DNA from: Nitrospirota bacterium
Lineage (GTDB): Bacteria; Nitrospirota; Thermodesulfovibrionia; SZUA-242
NCBI GenBank assembly: GCA_016212095.1
Contig: JACRHH010000002.1
Location: 1 to 64,000, forward strand
DNA: 64,000 nucleotides
Direction: 5' to 3'
Each line of letters begins with the position of its first letter. Position 1 is the first letter of the stretch. Below the pieces are notes generated by a model, which did no database searches, was not told where the DNA came from, and was given only the letters and a program-made list of their open reading frames with translations. A program made the translations under genes and the position numbers. Of the stretch, positions 26,275 to 34,586 are shown piece after piece.

Positions 26275-27040
26275 GTGAAAGATACCAGTTCAGCAGTTCC
26301 TGGCCGTAAAATATTGATACCGCGCCGCCAAGCGCCAGAAACGGCCCGAACGGAACCTTGGTTTTGCGGCCCGCGCCGCTGAAAAGAACCAGGCCAAGGC
26401 CAACAACGGAACCGGCAAGGCTGCCGACGAATGTCGTAAGCAGCACGCCCTTCCAGCCCAGAAAGCCGCCGAGCATCCCCATCAGCTTGATGTCGCCGCC
26501 GCCCATGCCTCCACGGCTTGCAACAGCGATGATGTAATACAGCCCGAAACCAAGCGCCGCGCCCGCCGCGCTGCTTGTCCAGCCCAACTGCTCACTTGGC
26601 ATGAACGGATCGGACAGGAAAAATGAGCCGAGCACGATTCCAATCGGAATGCCGGGAATGGAGATCGAATCGGGGATGATCTGGTGATCGAGATCTATAA
26701 ACGTAATGACAACCAGCGCGGAAAGCAGAACAGCGTATATCGCCGCCGATGTAAAATCCGGCTCGAAACGCAGGAACACCGCGCACCAGAGCGCGCCGTT
26801 CAGCGCCTCTACAAGCGGATAGCGCGCGGAAATACCGGACTTGCATGATCGGCATTTACCGCCCAGCAGAAGCCAGCTTATTACCGGGATATTGTCGTAT
26901 GGCTTTACAGGGCTTCCGCAGGACGGACAGGATGATGGAGGCGTTACAATTGACTTGCCTGTCGGAATGCGGTAGATGCAGACGTTCAGAAATGAACCAA
27001 TTATTGCGCCGAATGCGAATACGGCAAGATAAAACGGCAT
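26261..27040 (-). CDS. pilD: Prepilin peptidase / N-methyltransferase (type IV pilus or type II secretion)
   Basis: Integral-membrane aspartic protease that cleaves and N-methylates type IV prepilins and pseudopilins. The N-terminal FGAIIGSFLNVCIYRIP box, a zinc site of Cys38, Cys41, Cys63 and Cys66, and the catalytic aspartates Asp116 (FIDLDHQIIPD) and Asp183 (MGGGDIKL) are all present, with about eight membrane segments. Length 259 is normal. No pilin genes lie in the window; the gene is placed between a coiled-coil protein and a sensor kinase. Confidence 0.95.
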   Translation of the reverse strand: MPFYLAVFAFGAIIGSFLNVCIYRIPTGKSIVTPPSSCPSCGSPVKPYDNIPVISWLLLGGKCRSCKSGISARYPLVEALNGALWCAVFLRFEPDFTSAAIYAVLLSALVVITFIDLDHQIIPDSISIPGIPIGIVLGSFFLSDPFMPSEQLGWTSSAAGAALGFGLYYIIAVASRGGMGGGDIKLMGMLGGFLGWKGVLLTTFVGSLAGSVVGLGLVLFSGAGRKTKVPFGPFLALGGAVSIFYGQELLNWYLSHGWR

Positions 27041-27048
27041 CGCCTATG

Positions 27049-27459
27049 TCATTCCGCCGGATAGCCGGCCGGATGCTTCTCAGGAATCCGGATTACGTCC
27101 TCTTCCCCGCCCGGCGTCTTGCCGCCCAGCTCGCGGGCCTCGGCCATCCCCTCGTCGAGCCGGGACTTCAGCGATTCGATCTCGGCGATAATGTCGCGGA
27201 CAACGGCATTGTGAAGCGCGCGCTTGTCGTCGCGAAGATCGAACACCCGCTCGCCAAGCTCAAGCTTCTTTTCCTCTATGCTCTTTTGCAGCTTCTGGCA
27301 CTCGAAAACAACCTTGGCAAGCGACACCTCAACCTTGGTGCGCTCGGCAAGAAACTCGCCCGCCCATTTAAGCCTTCGCATTCCCTCATCGAAGTCACGA
27401 CGAATCCGATCGAGCATACCCGATGCCTCCGGTTTCAGAATGTCATCAACAAACGCCAT
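27049..27459 (-). CDS. Coiled-coil protein of unknown function
   Basis: A 136-residue soluble, highly charged protein. Residues about 15-110 are predicted by eye to be long helices with heptad character (LAKVVFECQKLQKSIEEKKL, then AEIESLKSRLDEGMAEAREL). The C-terminus (GGEEDVIRIPEKHPAGYPAE) looks disordered. I do not recognise a family. It ends 8 bp before the prepilin peptidase start, and its first codon abuts a family-A palindrome separating it from nusA. Confidence 0.7.
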   Translation of the reverse strand: MAFVDDILKPEASGMLDRIRRDFDEGMRRLKWAGEFLAERTKVEVSLAKVVFECQKLQKSIEEKKLELGERVFDLRDDKRALHNAVVRDIIAEIESLKSRLDEGMAEARELGGKTPGGEEDVIRIPEKHPAGYPAE

Positions 27460-27483
27460 AGGGGCGGTTCGCGAACCGCCCCT
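27460..27483. repeat. Dispersed G/C palindrome (family A), copy 2
   Basis: A perfect 24-bp palindrome with half-site AGGGGCGGTTCG and its complement, followed by GCAAAAA. It lies immediately after nusA and before the coiled-coil gene on the minus strand, so it may end or attenuate nusA transcripts. Confidence 0.85.
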
Positions 27484-27495
27484 GCAAAAATCATA

Positions 27496-28629
27496 TTACT
27501 CCGGTTCCTGCGCGGATCTGGCCATTTTTGCCATTTCGGCCTCGGACGCGTCCGACTCCCTCCGGATCGATTCCTCTATCTGATCGTTGCGAAGCCGGTC
27601 GTACTCCTTGTCGCTGATTATGTCGATCTCCCAGCCGGTGAGCTTGATGGCAAGCCGCACGTTCTGGCCGCGCCGTCCGATCGCAAGCGGAAGCTGGCCC
27701 TCGGCCACGATCGCCATGGCCGATTTTTCCTCCTCGTTGATCGCGATTCGGTCTATGGTGGCTGGAGAAAGCGACTTCGAAATGAACAGGCGAAGATCGC
27801 CCGTCCACGGAATGATGTCAATCTTTTCGCCGCGAAGTTCCCGCACTATCGACTGCACGCGCGTTCCCTTCATGCCGACGCAGGCTCCAACCGGATCCAC
27901 CATCCTGTCCTTCGATGTGACCGACATCTTCGTGCGGTCGCCCGGCTCTCGCACGATATTCGAAATGGAGACGATTCCCTCGGCTATCTCAGGAACCTCC
28001 ATGCGGAAAAGAGCCGAGACAAACTCCGGACGGGTGCGAGAAAGCTGGATAACAGGGCCGCGCTGGGTGGATTCCACCTTCTCGATATACGCCTTCACAA
28101 TGTCGCCGCGCCGCAGGTTCTCACCGGGGATGGAAGCCTTGACCGGAAGAATGCCCTCGGTCTTGCCTATGGTTATGTATATGCTGCCCTTTTCGCGCCG
28201 GGCCACGGTTCCGCTTACAACATCGCCCACGCGGCTCTTGAATTCAGAGAAGATGACGTCCCGCTCCGAGTCGCGCACCTTCTGGAAAAGCACCTGCTTG
28301 GCGGTCTGGGCCGCAATGCGCCCGAAGTCCTGAAGATTCAGCTCATCCTCGATCGTGTCGTCCATCTGGAATTCAGGATCGAGCTTTCGGGCATCGTCAA
28401 GACTGATCTCGCATTTCGGATCGGTAACGGTTTCAACAACCGTTCTGACCGTGTGGGCCACAATCTGTCCGCTTGTCATATCGATACGCAGATTGATGTT
28501 GGACTGGTTGCCGTACTTGCGGCGCGCCGCGGACTGAAGGGCCGCTTCAAGATTCGCGATAAGAACATCGCGCGCGATTCCGCGCTCACGGCTCATCTGG
28601 TCGATTAACTGTACAAGTTCACGGCTCAT
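27496..28629 (-). CDS. nusA: Transcription termination/antitermination factor NusA
   Basis: RNA polymerase-binding elongation factor. The 377 residues include the N-terminal RNAP-binding domain (1-about 130, with ALQSAARRKYG), an S1 domain (GDVVSGTVARREKGSIYITIG), and two KH domains (VDPVGACVGMKGTRVQ and LAIGRRGQNVRLA). The acidic C-terminal AR repeats of E. coli NusA are absent, as in many bacteria. Its start overlaps the rimP stop by 4 bp. The usual next gene, infB, is not found; a palindrome, a coiled-coil gene and pilD follow instead. Confidence 0.97.
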   Translation of the reverse strand: MSRELVQLIDQMSRERGIARDVLIANLEAALQSAARRKYGNQSNINLRIDMTSGQIVAHTVRTVVETVTDPKCEISLDDARKLDPEFQMDDTIEDELNLQDFGRIAAQTAKQVLFQKVRDSERDVIFSEFKSRVGDVVSGTVARREKGSIYITIGKTEGILPVKASIPGENLRRGDIVKAYIEKVESTQRGPVIQLSRTRPEFVSALFRMEVPEIAEGIVSISNIVREPGDRTKMSVTSKDRMVDPVGACVGMKGTRVQSIVRELRGEKIDIIPWTGDLRLFISKSLSPATIDRIAINEEEKSAMAIVAEGQLPLAIGRRGQNVRLAIKLTGWEIDIISDKEYDRLRNDQIEESIRRESDASEAEMAKMARSAQEPE

Positions 28630-29114
28630 TCCCGGCCTCCTCCCGACGGAAATTCAACCTCCAGCCGGGCCTTTTTAACGTTATTGTATTTAATGGTGGC
28701 TGTTTCGCCACCGCCTGTGTCAAGCACTATTTCATCATCCTGCACGCGCAGGATGCGGCCTATGATCAATCCTATTCCGTCAACCGGCTTTGCCGGCGTC
28801 ACCCTTGCCAGCCTGCCCGCGAATCGCAGGAAGTCCTCGATCCGGTTCAGCGGCCTGTCCAAGCCCGGAGACGATATTTCAAGCGTGTAGCTGCACGGAA
28901 TAAAGTCCTCCACATCAAATATGGTAGAAAGCTCGCGGCTCACCTCGGCGCAGTCGTCAACGCCCACGCCGCCCTCCTTGTCTATCACCACGCGCAGAAT
29001 GCCACGACGAGGCCCGCGCGCAAACGACAGCTCGACAAGCTCCATCTGCCGGAACCTGAGCACGGGCTCAACGATCGCGGCAAGCCTTGCTTCAAGAGTT
29101 GATCCTGCAACCAT
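28626..29114 (-). CDS. rimP: Ribosome maturation factor RimP
   Basis: Assists 30S subunit assembly. Across 162 residues, the N-terminal alpha/beta domain contains VDDCAEVSRELS and the core motif YTLEISSPGLDRPL, and the C-terminal Sm-like barrel follows. It is the first gene of a rimP-nusA operon, a very widespread order. Its upstream region contains an unusual array of alternating complementary 8-mers (29155-29288), which may form part of the leader. Confidence 0.95.
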   Translation of the reverse strand: MVAGSTLEARLAAIVEPVLRFRQMELVELSFARGPRRGILRVVIDKEGGVGVDDCAEVSRELSTIFDVEDFIPCSYTLEISSPGLDRPLNRIEDFLRFAGRLARVTPAKPVDGIGLIIGRILRVQDDEIVLDTGGGETATIKYNNVKKARLEVEFPSGGGRE

Positions 29115-29154
29115 TTTTCACCACCTTGCGCGGATAACCGCCATAAAAAGACCA

Positions 29155-29288
29155 CCGCCAACAGTATGTTTAGTTGGCGAAAAAACACCACCGCCAACAG
29201 GCCGTTTCGTTGGCGGAAAAACACCACCGCCAACAGGCCGTTTCGTTGGCGGAAAAACACCACCGCCAACAGTATGTTCAGTTGGCGG
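29155..29288. repeat. Array of alternating complementary 8-mers, 36-bp period
   Basis: CCGCCAAC occurs at 29155, 29191, 29227 and 29263, exactly every 36 bp; its complement GTTGGCGG lies midway in each unit (the first copy has one change). Spacers of 10 bases are near-identical between units rather than unique. Each 8-mer can pair with the one on either side. The array lies in the 308-bp gene-free stretch between rimP and the plus-strand kinase. I see no gene in it. Confidence 0.95.
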
Positions 29289-29296
29289 AAAAACAA

Positions 29297-29319
29297 AAGA
29301 GTGGGGAATTCCCACTCTT
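29297..29319. terminator. Perfect inverted repeat, possible terminator
   Basis: Arms AAGAGTGGG and CCCACTCTT flank a 5-base loop. It lies directly after the 36-bp repeat array, with A-rich sequence on the left (a U-tract for minus-strand transcripts). Confidence 0.45.
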
Positions 29320-29422
29320 GCTGTAAACTTCGCTGGCTTGAAAAATAACATATCGCAGCGGTGTAATTCAATACTTATCAACAAATGCGCTTCCGCCACG
29401 CATTACCAATCCGGCTTTTCAT

Positions 29423-30571
29423 ATGCTATATTGCCTGATGCCGGAAACCGCCATGTTCTCCCATGCCGACGTCCTGAACAGCCTGTCCGTGGCGGTTCTG
29501 CTGCTTGACAGGGACATGAACGTGCTGGCCGCAAACCGCGCCGCCGAGGAAGACCTGCCGCACGCCGGAGGCATACATACGGGGCACCCGTTGTTAGTCG
29601 CATTCCCGTGGCTCGCCCCGTACCGGAACACGCTTCTGTCATCTTCCGGCGCAGGGCGCAGCTGCTATCTGTCCAACATCCCGATGCCTGAAGGCCCAGC
29701 CTGGGCGCATCTGACGCCGCATGTCACGGCGGACGGCGCGGTCGAAGGTTCGGTGCTCACAGTGGGAATATCACGCGGCGCATCGGATGAGCGCGACGAT
29801 CTGGCGTTCGAATCTGTCGAGGGGCTGATTTCACAGATCGCGCATGAAATACGGAATCCGCTTGGCGGCATTCGCGGCGCTTCCCAGCTTCTGGCGGAGC
29901 GGCTTCCTCCGGATCAGGGCGAATTCCTTCATGTGATAATCCGCGAGGTTGACAGGCTTTCGGCCATTCTCCACGAGCTTCTGGACTTCGCCGCGCCTGC
30001 CAGGGCGCCACGGCAGACGCTCAACATCCACGAGGTTATCGACCGTGCATTCATGATCCTGGCTCCGGAGATGGACGGCATCACCGTTCGCCGGTTGTAC
30101 GACCCCAGCCTGCCGGACGTCTTCGGCGACGGCGCGAAGCTGCTTCAGGTGTTCATAAACCTGATCCGCAACGCCGCCGAGGCCATGCGCGAGCCCGACA
30201 ACGCCGCCGAGGCGGTGCGTGAAACTGATCCGCCACGCGTGCTTGAGGTTCAGACGCGCCCATCATCGCGCTACATGCAGCGAAACGGACGGATTTCGAA
30301 ATGGGCCGAGGTCAGGGTGATAGACAACGGGCCGGGGATCGCGAGGGAAGACCTGCGGCGCATATTTCTGCCATACTACACGCGCAAAAAGCAGGGCTCC
30401 GGCTTGGGGCTTGCCATATCGAAGAAAATACTTGTCTCGCACGAGGGAATGCTCCGGGTGGAAAGCCGCGAGGGCATGGGCGCAACGTTCATCGCGTGCG
30501 TGCCGTTTGCGGCAAATCAATCCATCGGACGCCAGAAGCCGCGCGGACGAAAATCAAACGGAAGCCGCTGA
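29423..30571 (+). CDS. NtrB-type sensor histidine kinase
   Basis: A soluble 382-residue kinase with an N-terminal PAS-like domain (about 15-115: NSLSVAVLLLDRDMNVLAAN), a HisKA helix with His141 (SQIAHEIRNPLGGIRGASQL) and an HATPase domain (NLIRNAAEAM; KKQGSGLGLAISKK). The GIRGASQLL stretch is diagnostic of NtrB/GlnL kinases, so nitrogen control is possible, though no glnA or glnB is nearby. Starts at 29438 or 29453 are alternatives; the last has GGAAA upstream. It is followed after 5 bp by an NtrC-type activator. Confidence 0.92.
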   Translation: MLYCLMPETAMFSHADVLNSLSVAVLLLDRDMNVLAANRAAEEDLPHAGGIHTGHPLLVAFPWLAPYRNTLLSSSGAGRSCYLSNIPMPEGPAWAHLTPHVTADGAVEGSVLTVGISRGASDERDDLAFESVEGLISQIAHEIRNPLGGIRGASQLLAERLPPDQGEFLHVIIREVDRLSAILHELLDFAAPARAPRQTLNIHEVIDRAFMILAPEMDGITVRRLYDPSLPDVFGDGAKLLQVFINLIRNAAEAMREPDNAAEAVRETDPPRVLEVQTRPSSRYMQRNGRISKWAEVRVIDNGPGIAREDLRRIFLPYYTRKKQGSGLGLAISKKILVSHEGMLRVESREGMGATFIACVPFAANQSIGRQKPRGRKSNGSR

Positions 30572-30576
30572 CTTAT

Positions 30577-31965
30577 ATGAAGATACTGCTGATTGACGAT
30601 GACGAGGGCATTGCCTGGGTTGTCCGGAAAACGCTTGAGCCGGATTTCGCGGTCACTCACGCGGCAACCGGGGCAGCCGGATTGAGCAATCTTGAGGATA
30701 GCCACTCGCTGGTTCTTCTCGATCTGCGCCTTCCCGACGCCGACGGACTCGACCTTCTGAAGCGCATAACCACCACCAAGCCTGAACTGCCGGTGATAAT
30801 GATAACCGCCCACGGCGGCATGGAATCGGCTGTGGAGGCGATGAAGCTCGGCGCTTACGACTACCTGGAAAAACCGTTCAACGTGGATGAGCTTCGTATT
30901 GTAGCAAGGAAGGCGCTGGAAGACGCCAGCCTGCGCGAAGAACTTAAAAAACTTCGCTCCGAGGTCGGAGTCAAACCGCCTCTTCTTGTCGGATCAAGCC
31001 CGCAGATGATGGACGTGTACAAGGCTATAGGCAGGGTGGCTCCGCGCAACGTGACCGTGCTGATTTCCGGGGAATCCGGAACCGGGAAAGACGTTGTGGC
31101 GCAGGCCATTCACCACAACAGCCCGCGCTCGTCGGGGCCGTTCATCGCGATCAACTCCGCCACGCTGCCGAAAGATATTCTTGAGGCAGAGCTTTTTGGA
31201 AGCGCGAAGGGCGCCTTCACCGGAGCCGACAGGGAGCGGGCCGGAAAGATCGAGGCCGCGCACGGAGGCACGCTTTTCCTTGATGAAATCGGTGAAATGA
31301 CGCCGGAAATTCAGGCCAAACTCCTTCGCGTGATTGAGGAAAACACCGTAACTCCGCTTGGGTCGAACCGGCCTGTTCCCGTGGACGTGCGCATTATCGC
31401 GGCCACAAACCGCGACCTGGAAGAGGCGGTCAGGGGCGGCGGCTTCCGCGAAGACCTCTACTACAGGCTAAACGTGTTTCGCATAAGGCTTCCGTCGCTT
31501 CGCGAAAGACGTGAGGACATTCCGCTTCTGGCCGAGCATTTTTTGAAGAAAGCCGAGACACAGCTTGGCGTTGGCCCGAAAACCTTCTCAACCGGAGCGA
31601 TGGACTTCCTGCGCGGCCAGAACTGGCCCGGAAACGTGCGAGAGCTGGAAAACGCGATCAAGCGGGCGGCGCTGCTGTCGTCGGGCCCGCTGGTCGATAT
31701 TTCCGACATCAAACCGGATTCCGCGCCCTGCCGCGAAATCACGCTCGATGTCTTCTTCGAACAGAAGCTCAATCACCTGTTGCAGCGGATGTCGAAAACC
31801 GAATCCTACGATATTTACGAAACAGTGATTCTGGAGGTTGACCGCGCGTTGCTGACCATGGTGCTGAAACATACAAACGGAAACCAGCTTGCCGCCGCGC
31901 GCATCCTCGGATTAAACAGGAACACCCTGAGGAAAAAGATAAACAGCCTGAAGATCAAGGTGTAA
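30577..31965 (+). CDS. NtrC-type sigma-54-dependent response regulator
   Basis: A 462-residue enhancer-binding protein. The receiver holds Asp49 (LLDLRLPDADG). The AAA+ domain has Walker A GESGTGKD (164-171), the sigma-54 contact loop GAFTGA (211-216) and Walker B TLFLDEIGEM. The C-terminal Fis-type helix-turn-helix is LAAARILGLNRNTLRKKINS. It should activate RpoN promoters when phosphorylated by the adjacent kinase. Two strong sigma-54 promoters lie 2.7 and 3.6 kb downstream, but a link is not shown. The start at 30577 is taken from the canonical MKILLIDDDE. Confidence 0.95.
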   Translation: MKILLIDDDEGIAWVVRKTLEPDFAVTHAATGAAGLSNLEDSHSLVLLDLRLPDADGLDLLKRITTTKPELPVIMITAHGGMESAVEAMKLGAYDYLEKPFNVDELRIVARKALEDASLREELKKLRSEVGVKPPLLVGSSPQMMDVYKAIGRVAPRNVTVLISGESGTGKDVVAQAIHHNSPRSSGPFIAINSATLPKDILEAELFGSAKGAFTGADRERAGKIEAAHGGTLFLDEIGEMTPEIQAKLLRVIEENTVTPLGSNRPVPVDVRIIAATNRDLEEAVRGGGFREDLYYRLNVFRIRLPSLRERREDIPLLAEHFLKKAETQLGVGPKTFSTGAMDFLRGQNWPGNVRELENAIKRAALLSSGPLVDISDIKPDSAPCREITLDVFFEQKLNHLLQRMSKTESYDIYETVILEVDRALLTMVLKHTNGNQLAAARILGLNRNTLRKKINSLKIKV

Positions 31966-31991
31966 TTCAAATTCTAAACGAATAAAACCAT

Positions 31992-32039
31992 AACCCCTCC
32001 CTGCCCTCCCCTTGGTAAATGGAGGGATTGGGAGGGGTT
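31992..32039. repeat. Dispersed C-rich palindromic repeat (family B)
   Basis: Outer arms AACCCCTCCC and GGGAGGGGTT enclose CCCTCCCCTTGG and AAATGGAGGG. It lies 27 bp after the activator stop and may serve as a terminator between convergent units. Confidence 0.75.
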
Positions 32040-32076
32040 GTTGAACGTTTGATCTGAAAATGGACAAATGGGCAAT

Positions 32077-32101
32077 AAAAAACCCGCGTTTTCGCGGGCT
32101 T
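32077..32101 (-). terminator. Rho-independent terminator of tmRNA
   Basis: On the minus strand AAGCCCGCG-aaaa-CGCGGG is followed by six T residues, about 35 bp after the tmRNA 3' end. Confidence 0.85.
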
Positions 32102-32134
32102 GAACGCTTTATTGAACTTGACTGAACCATGAAA

Positions 32135-32482
32135 TGGTGGAGGCGGGGGGAATCGAACCCCCGTCCGAAAGCGCTACGCGCGGGCATCTACATGCTTAGC
32201 CTAACCTTTTAAGTCTCGGAACTCACGACGCCGGCAGGCGGGCTTCCCAAGTTCCATGTTCCCAAAATCTTGTCCTTCGGGGCCGGGAACGACTCCCTGA
32301 AGAACCAGCCTGTAGGGTAATGCCCCATCCGGGTTCCAGACTCACCCGGCGAGACATGGCGGCTTAAGCCGCCAGGGCCAATTCGTTGTTGGCTTTTGTA
32401 AAGTTTCCGCCTTTTAACGAGGTGACGGGCCTCGGCATGCTTCCCGTGCTTCGACAACCCCCGTCGAAACCATGTCGCCCCC
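32135..32482 (-). ncRNA. ssrA: Transfer-messenger RNA (tmRNA)
   Basis: Rescues stalled ribosomes. The 5' end reads GGGGGCGACATGGTTTCGAC and the 3' end has the T arm GGTTCGATTCCCCC and an encoded CCA, with acceptor pairing GGGGGCG to CGCCTCC. The tag frame after the conserved UUUACAAAA stretch reads GCC-AAC-AAC-GAA-TTG-GCC-CTG-GCG-GCT-TAA, giving the degradation tag ANNELALAA. Length of 348 nt is normal. It starts 5 bp after smpB stop, so it may be processed from an smpB transcript. Confidence 0.97.
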
Positions 32483-32487
32483 AAATG

Positions 32488-32937
32488 TTACTTCACTTTC
32501 ATTGCGCGCTCGATCTCACGCTGATCGGAGCGCTCTTTCATGGCCTCCCTTTTGTCGTACTGCTTCTTGCCCCGCGCAAGGCCGAGCTCCAGCTTGGCGC
32601 GGCCATCCTTGAAGTACACCTTCAGGGCAACGACCGCCATGCCCTTCTCTTTTATCTTACCAGAAAGCCGCTCTATTTCCTTCTTATGTAAAAGAAGCTT
32701 GCGCGTCCGTAGCGGATCGGGGTTATTTATGTTGCCGTGGCTGTACGGGCTGATATGAAATCCCAGCACCCACGCCTCGCCGTCCTTAATGAGCGCGTAG
32801 CAGTCTTTCAGGTTGCCCTTGCCGTCGCGAAGCGATTTCACCTCGGTTCCGGTGAGCATTATCCCGGCCTCGACGGTTTCATCGATGAAGTAGTCGTGAT
32901 AGGCCTTCTTGTTATTGCAGACGATCTTGATTCCCAT
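32488..32937 (-). CDS. smpB: SsrA-binding protein SmpB
   Basis: Binds tmRNA and places it in the ribosomal A site. The 149 residues contain [39 protein letters not shown] and the basic C-terminal tail [18 protein letters not shown], all typical. A TATAAT hexamer lies 7 bp upstream of the start codon, which would give a nearly leaderless mRNA if used. tmRNA follows directly. Confidence 0.97.
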   Translation of the reverse strand: MGIKIVCNNKKAYHDYFIDETVEAGIMLTGTEVKSLRDGKGNLKDCYALIKDGEAWVLGFHISPYSHGNINNPDPLRTRKLLLHKKEIERLSGKIKEKGMAVVALKVYFKDGRAKLELGLARGKKQYDKREAMKERSDQREIERAMKVK

Positions 32938-32996
32938 GACCGCGAATTATAACATGATGCCGCCCATGCCGGATTTTAATCCGGCTTATGGCAAAA

Positions 32997-33788
32997 TTAG
33001 GCCGGGCTCATGCTGCCGCTTCGAAAACCCTCCAGATCGACCGTAACGAATCTGAAACCGAGTTTTTTCAATTCCGCCTCGATGCCGGATTCCAGCAGAC
33101 TCGCGATCCGATCACGGTCAACCTCAATCCGCGCCAGATCGCCGTGATCACGCACGCGCACGTTCGCAAACCCGTGCGCCCGGATGATCGCCTCGGCGCG
33201 TTCCACGCGCGAAAGCCGCTCGATGGTGATCCGGCTTCCGTGCGGGATGCGCGACGCAAGACAGGCCATAGCCGGCTTGTCCCACGTTGCAAGCCCCATT
33301 TCGCGTGAAAATTCGCGGACTTGCGCCTTGGTCAGTTCGGCGTCGGCAAGCGGACTGATAACGCCGTGCAGCGCGGCTGCCTTCATTCCCGGCCTGTGGC
33401 CGCCAACGTCGTCGGCGTTAGTGCCGTCCGCGATGTGCGAAATTCCGCGTTCATCGGCAAGCCCACGAAGACGTCCAAACAGGTCGTTCTTGCAGTAGAA
33501 ACAACGGTCATGCGGATTATCCAGAAAATCATCGTTTGAGGTTTCGCCGGTCTGAATAACTTCGTGCCGGATTCCGTACTGTTCCGCAAACGCCTTCGCC
33601 GCGCAAAGCTCGCTTCGGGCAAGGGTCTCAGAGTCGCCGGTCACGGCAAGCACGTTGTCGCGGCCAAGCGCGTCGAACGCGAATTTCAGCAGGAACGAAC
33701 TGTCAACGCCGCCGGAGAAGGCGACAACAAGCGGCGAATGCGCGCGAAGGATGTTTTCAAGTCTATGTAATCCGGGCTCTGTTTCCAT
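32997..33788 (-). CDS. larE: Sacrificial sulfur transferase LarE
   Basis: Builds the nickel-pincer nucleotide cofactor of lactate racemase-type enzymes by donating sulfur from its own cysteine. In 263 residues the PP-loop SGGVDSS (25-31), DRCFYCK, DGTNADD, HRPG and MACLASRIP with Cys176 are visible; Cys176 is the expected sulfur donor. The start at 33788 is chosen over an upstream ATG because of the weak GGA site and typical N-terminus. larB, larC and racemase genes are not in the window. Confidence 0.93.
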   Translation of the reverse strand: METEPGLHRLENILRAHSPLVVAFSGGVDSSFLLKFAFDALGRDNVLAVTGDSETLARSELCAAKAFAEQYGIRHEVIQTGETSNDDFLDNPHDRCFYCKNDLFGRLRGLADERGISHIADGTNADDVGGHRPGMKAAALHGVISPLADAELTKAQVREFSREMGLATWDKPAMACLASRIPHGSRITIERLSRVERAEAIIRAHGFANVRVRDHGDLARIEVDRDRIASLLESGIEAELKKLGFRFVTVDLEGFRSGSMSPA

Positions 33789-33857
33789 TAAATATCCTGT
33801 TTTCGGGACTTCATAATACACTTTATCTGCTAGACTCAGGTTCAGGAGGTATTCGAT

Positions 33858-34091
33858 ATGAGAACGAAGATGATTATGGCCTTGGTGTTGCTGGCATTAT
33901 CGGGCGTGGCATTTTCCGAGGAACCTGCAAAAAAAGTTTACAAGGCTGCCGTTGATGCGGATGGCATTCAGAGGATAACGGTTATTGGCGGCGAATTTTT
34001 CTTCGATCCCAATTTCATCATCGTCAAGGTTAATGTTCCGGTTGAGTTGAGCGTAAAGAAGGAACAAGAGCGCCTTGATGGAAGAGGTTAA
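33858..34091 (+). pseudogene. Truncated cupredoxin-like exported protein
   Basis: A signal peptide (about 1-20, VLLALSGVAFS) is followed by an N-terminal cupredoxin-like strand set, QRITVIGGEFFFDPNFIIVKVNVPVELSV (shown here in parts: GGEFFFDPNFIIVKV). The expected second half with the copper ligands (H, C, H, M) is missing. After VKKE the frame ends within ten residues. From about 34066 a different frame reads into MDDLLINLELPDDFF and stop, as if the tail of another gene were joined here. A strong AGGAGGT site precedes the ATG. I infer a deletion-truncated gene. Confidence 0.55.
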
Positions 34092-34172
34092 GATGGATGA
34101 TTTACTGATTAACCTTGAGCTGCCGGACGACTTTTTCAGTCTCTGACAGCATTTCCCTTGGAGGACTGAACC

Positions 34173-34586
34173 ATGATCACGTATCTTAAAAGCATACATG
34201 CTTTATATAACATCTTGATTTTGTTCTTTTTTGTCTATCAACTATCGCTTGGGCTACAAATCAGGCGCGGAAGGAAGACAGGAGTGTTGCCATTGCAGGC
34301 CATCAAAAGTCACAGGAAGTTCGGGCCTGTATTGGCGTTTATGGGCATTGCCGGTTTTTTCGCAGGAATGCTTGTCATGTTCATTGATAAAGGACATCTC
34401 CTGAAATATCCGCTGCATTTTTACAACGGCATGGCAATCTCGTTAGCTATCGCCGCGCTATATTTCATTTCTGGAAAAATCAGGGCGTCAGGGGCGGAAT
34501 GGCGAAATCTGCACTTCAGCGGCGGCATTGCGTTGATCGGCCTTTACCTGTCACAAGTCCTTATGGGGCTGGTAATTTTGATGTGA
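34173..34586 (+). CDS. DUF4079-like four-helix membrane protein (possible b-type cytochrome)
   Basis: A 137-residue integral membrane protein with four hydrophobic helices (about 10-28, 48-70, 85-102, 117-137). Histidines occur near helix ends (IHALYN, KSHRKFG, PLHFYNG, LHFSGG), the layout of small cytochrome b561-like DUF4079 proteins, so heme binding is possible but unproven. GGAGG lies 8 nt before the ATG. It is isolated between the cupredoxin remnant and the sigma-54 cluster. Confidence 0.7.
   Translation: MITYLKSIHALYNILILFFFVYQLSLGLQIRRGRKTGVLPLQAIKSHRKFGPVLAFMGIAGFFAGMLVMFIDKGHLLKYPLHFYNGMAISLAIAALYFISGKIRASGAEWRNLHFSGGIALIGLYLSQVLMGLVILM

Noticed and set aside
26845-28608. 587-codon plus-strand frame opposite pilD and nusA
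   Set aside because: Antisense shadow of conserved genes; no protein family visible.
29155-29288. CRISPR array
   Set aside because: The 36-bp period is right for CRISPR, but the intervals are repeated rather than unique spacers, and no cas gene is present in the window.
28985-29399. Minus-strand frames encoding 12-residue repeats (VFFRQRNGLLAV and VFPPTKRPVGGG types)
   Set aside because: They arise from the 36-bp DNA repeat being a multiple of three; two frames are open at once and none has a good start.
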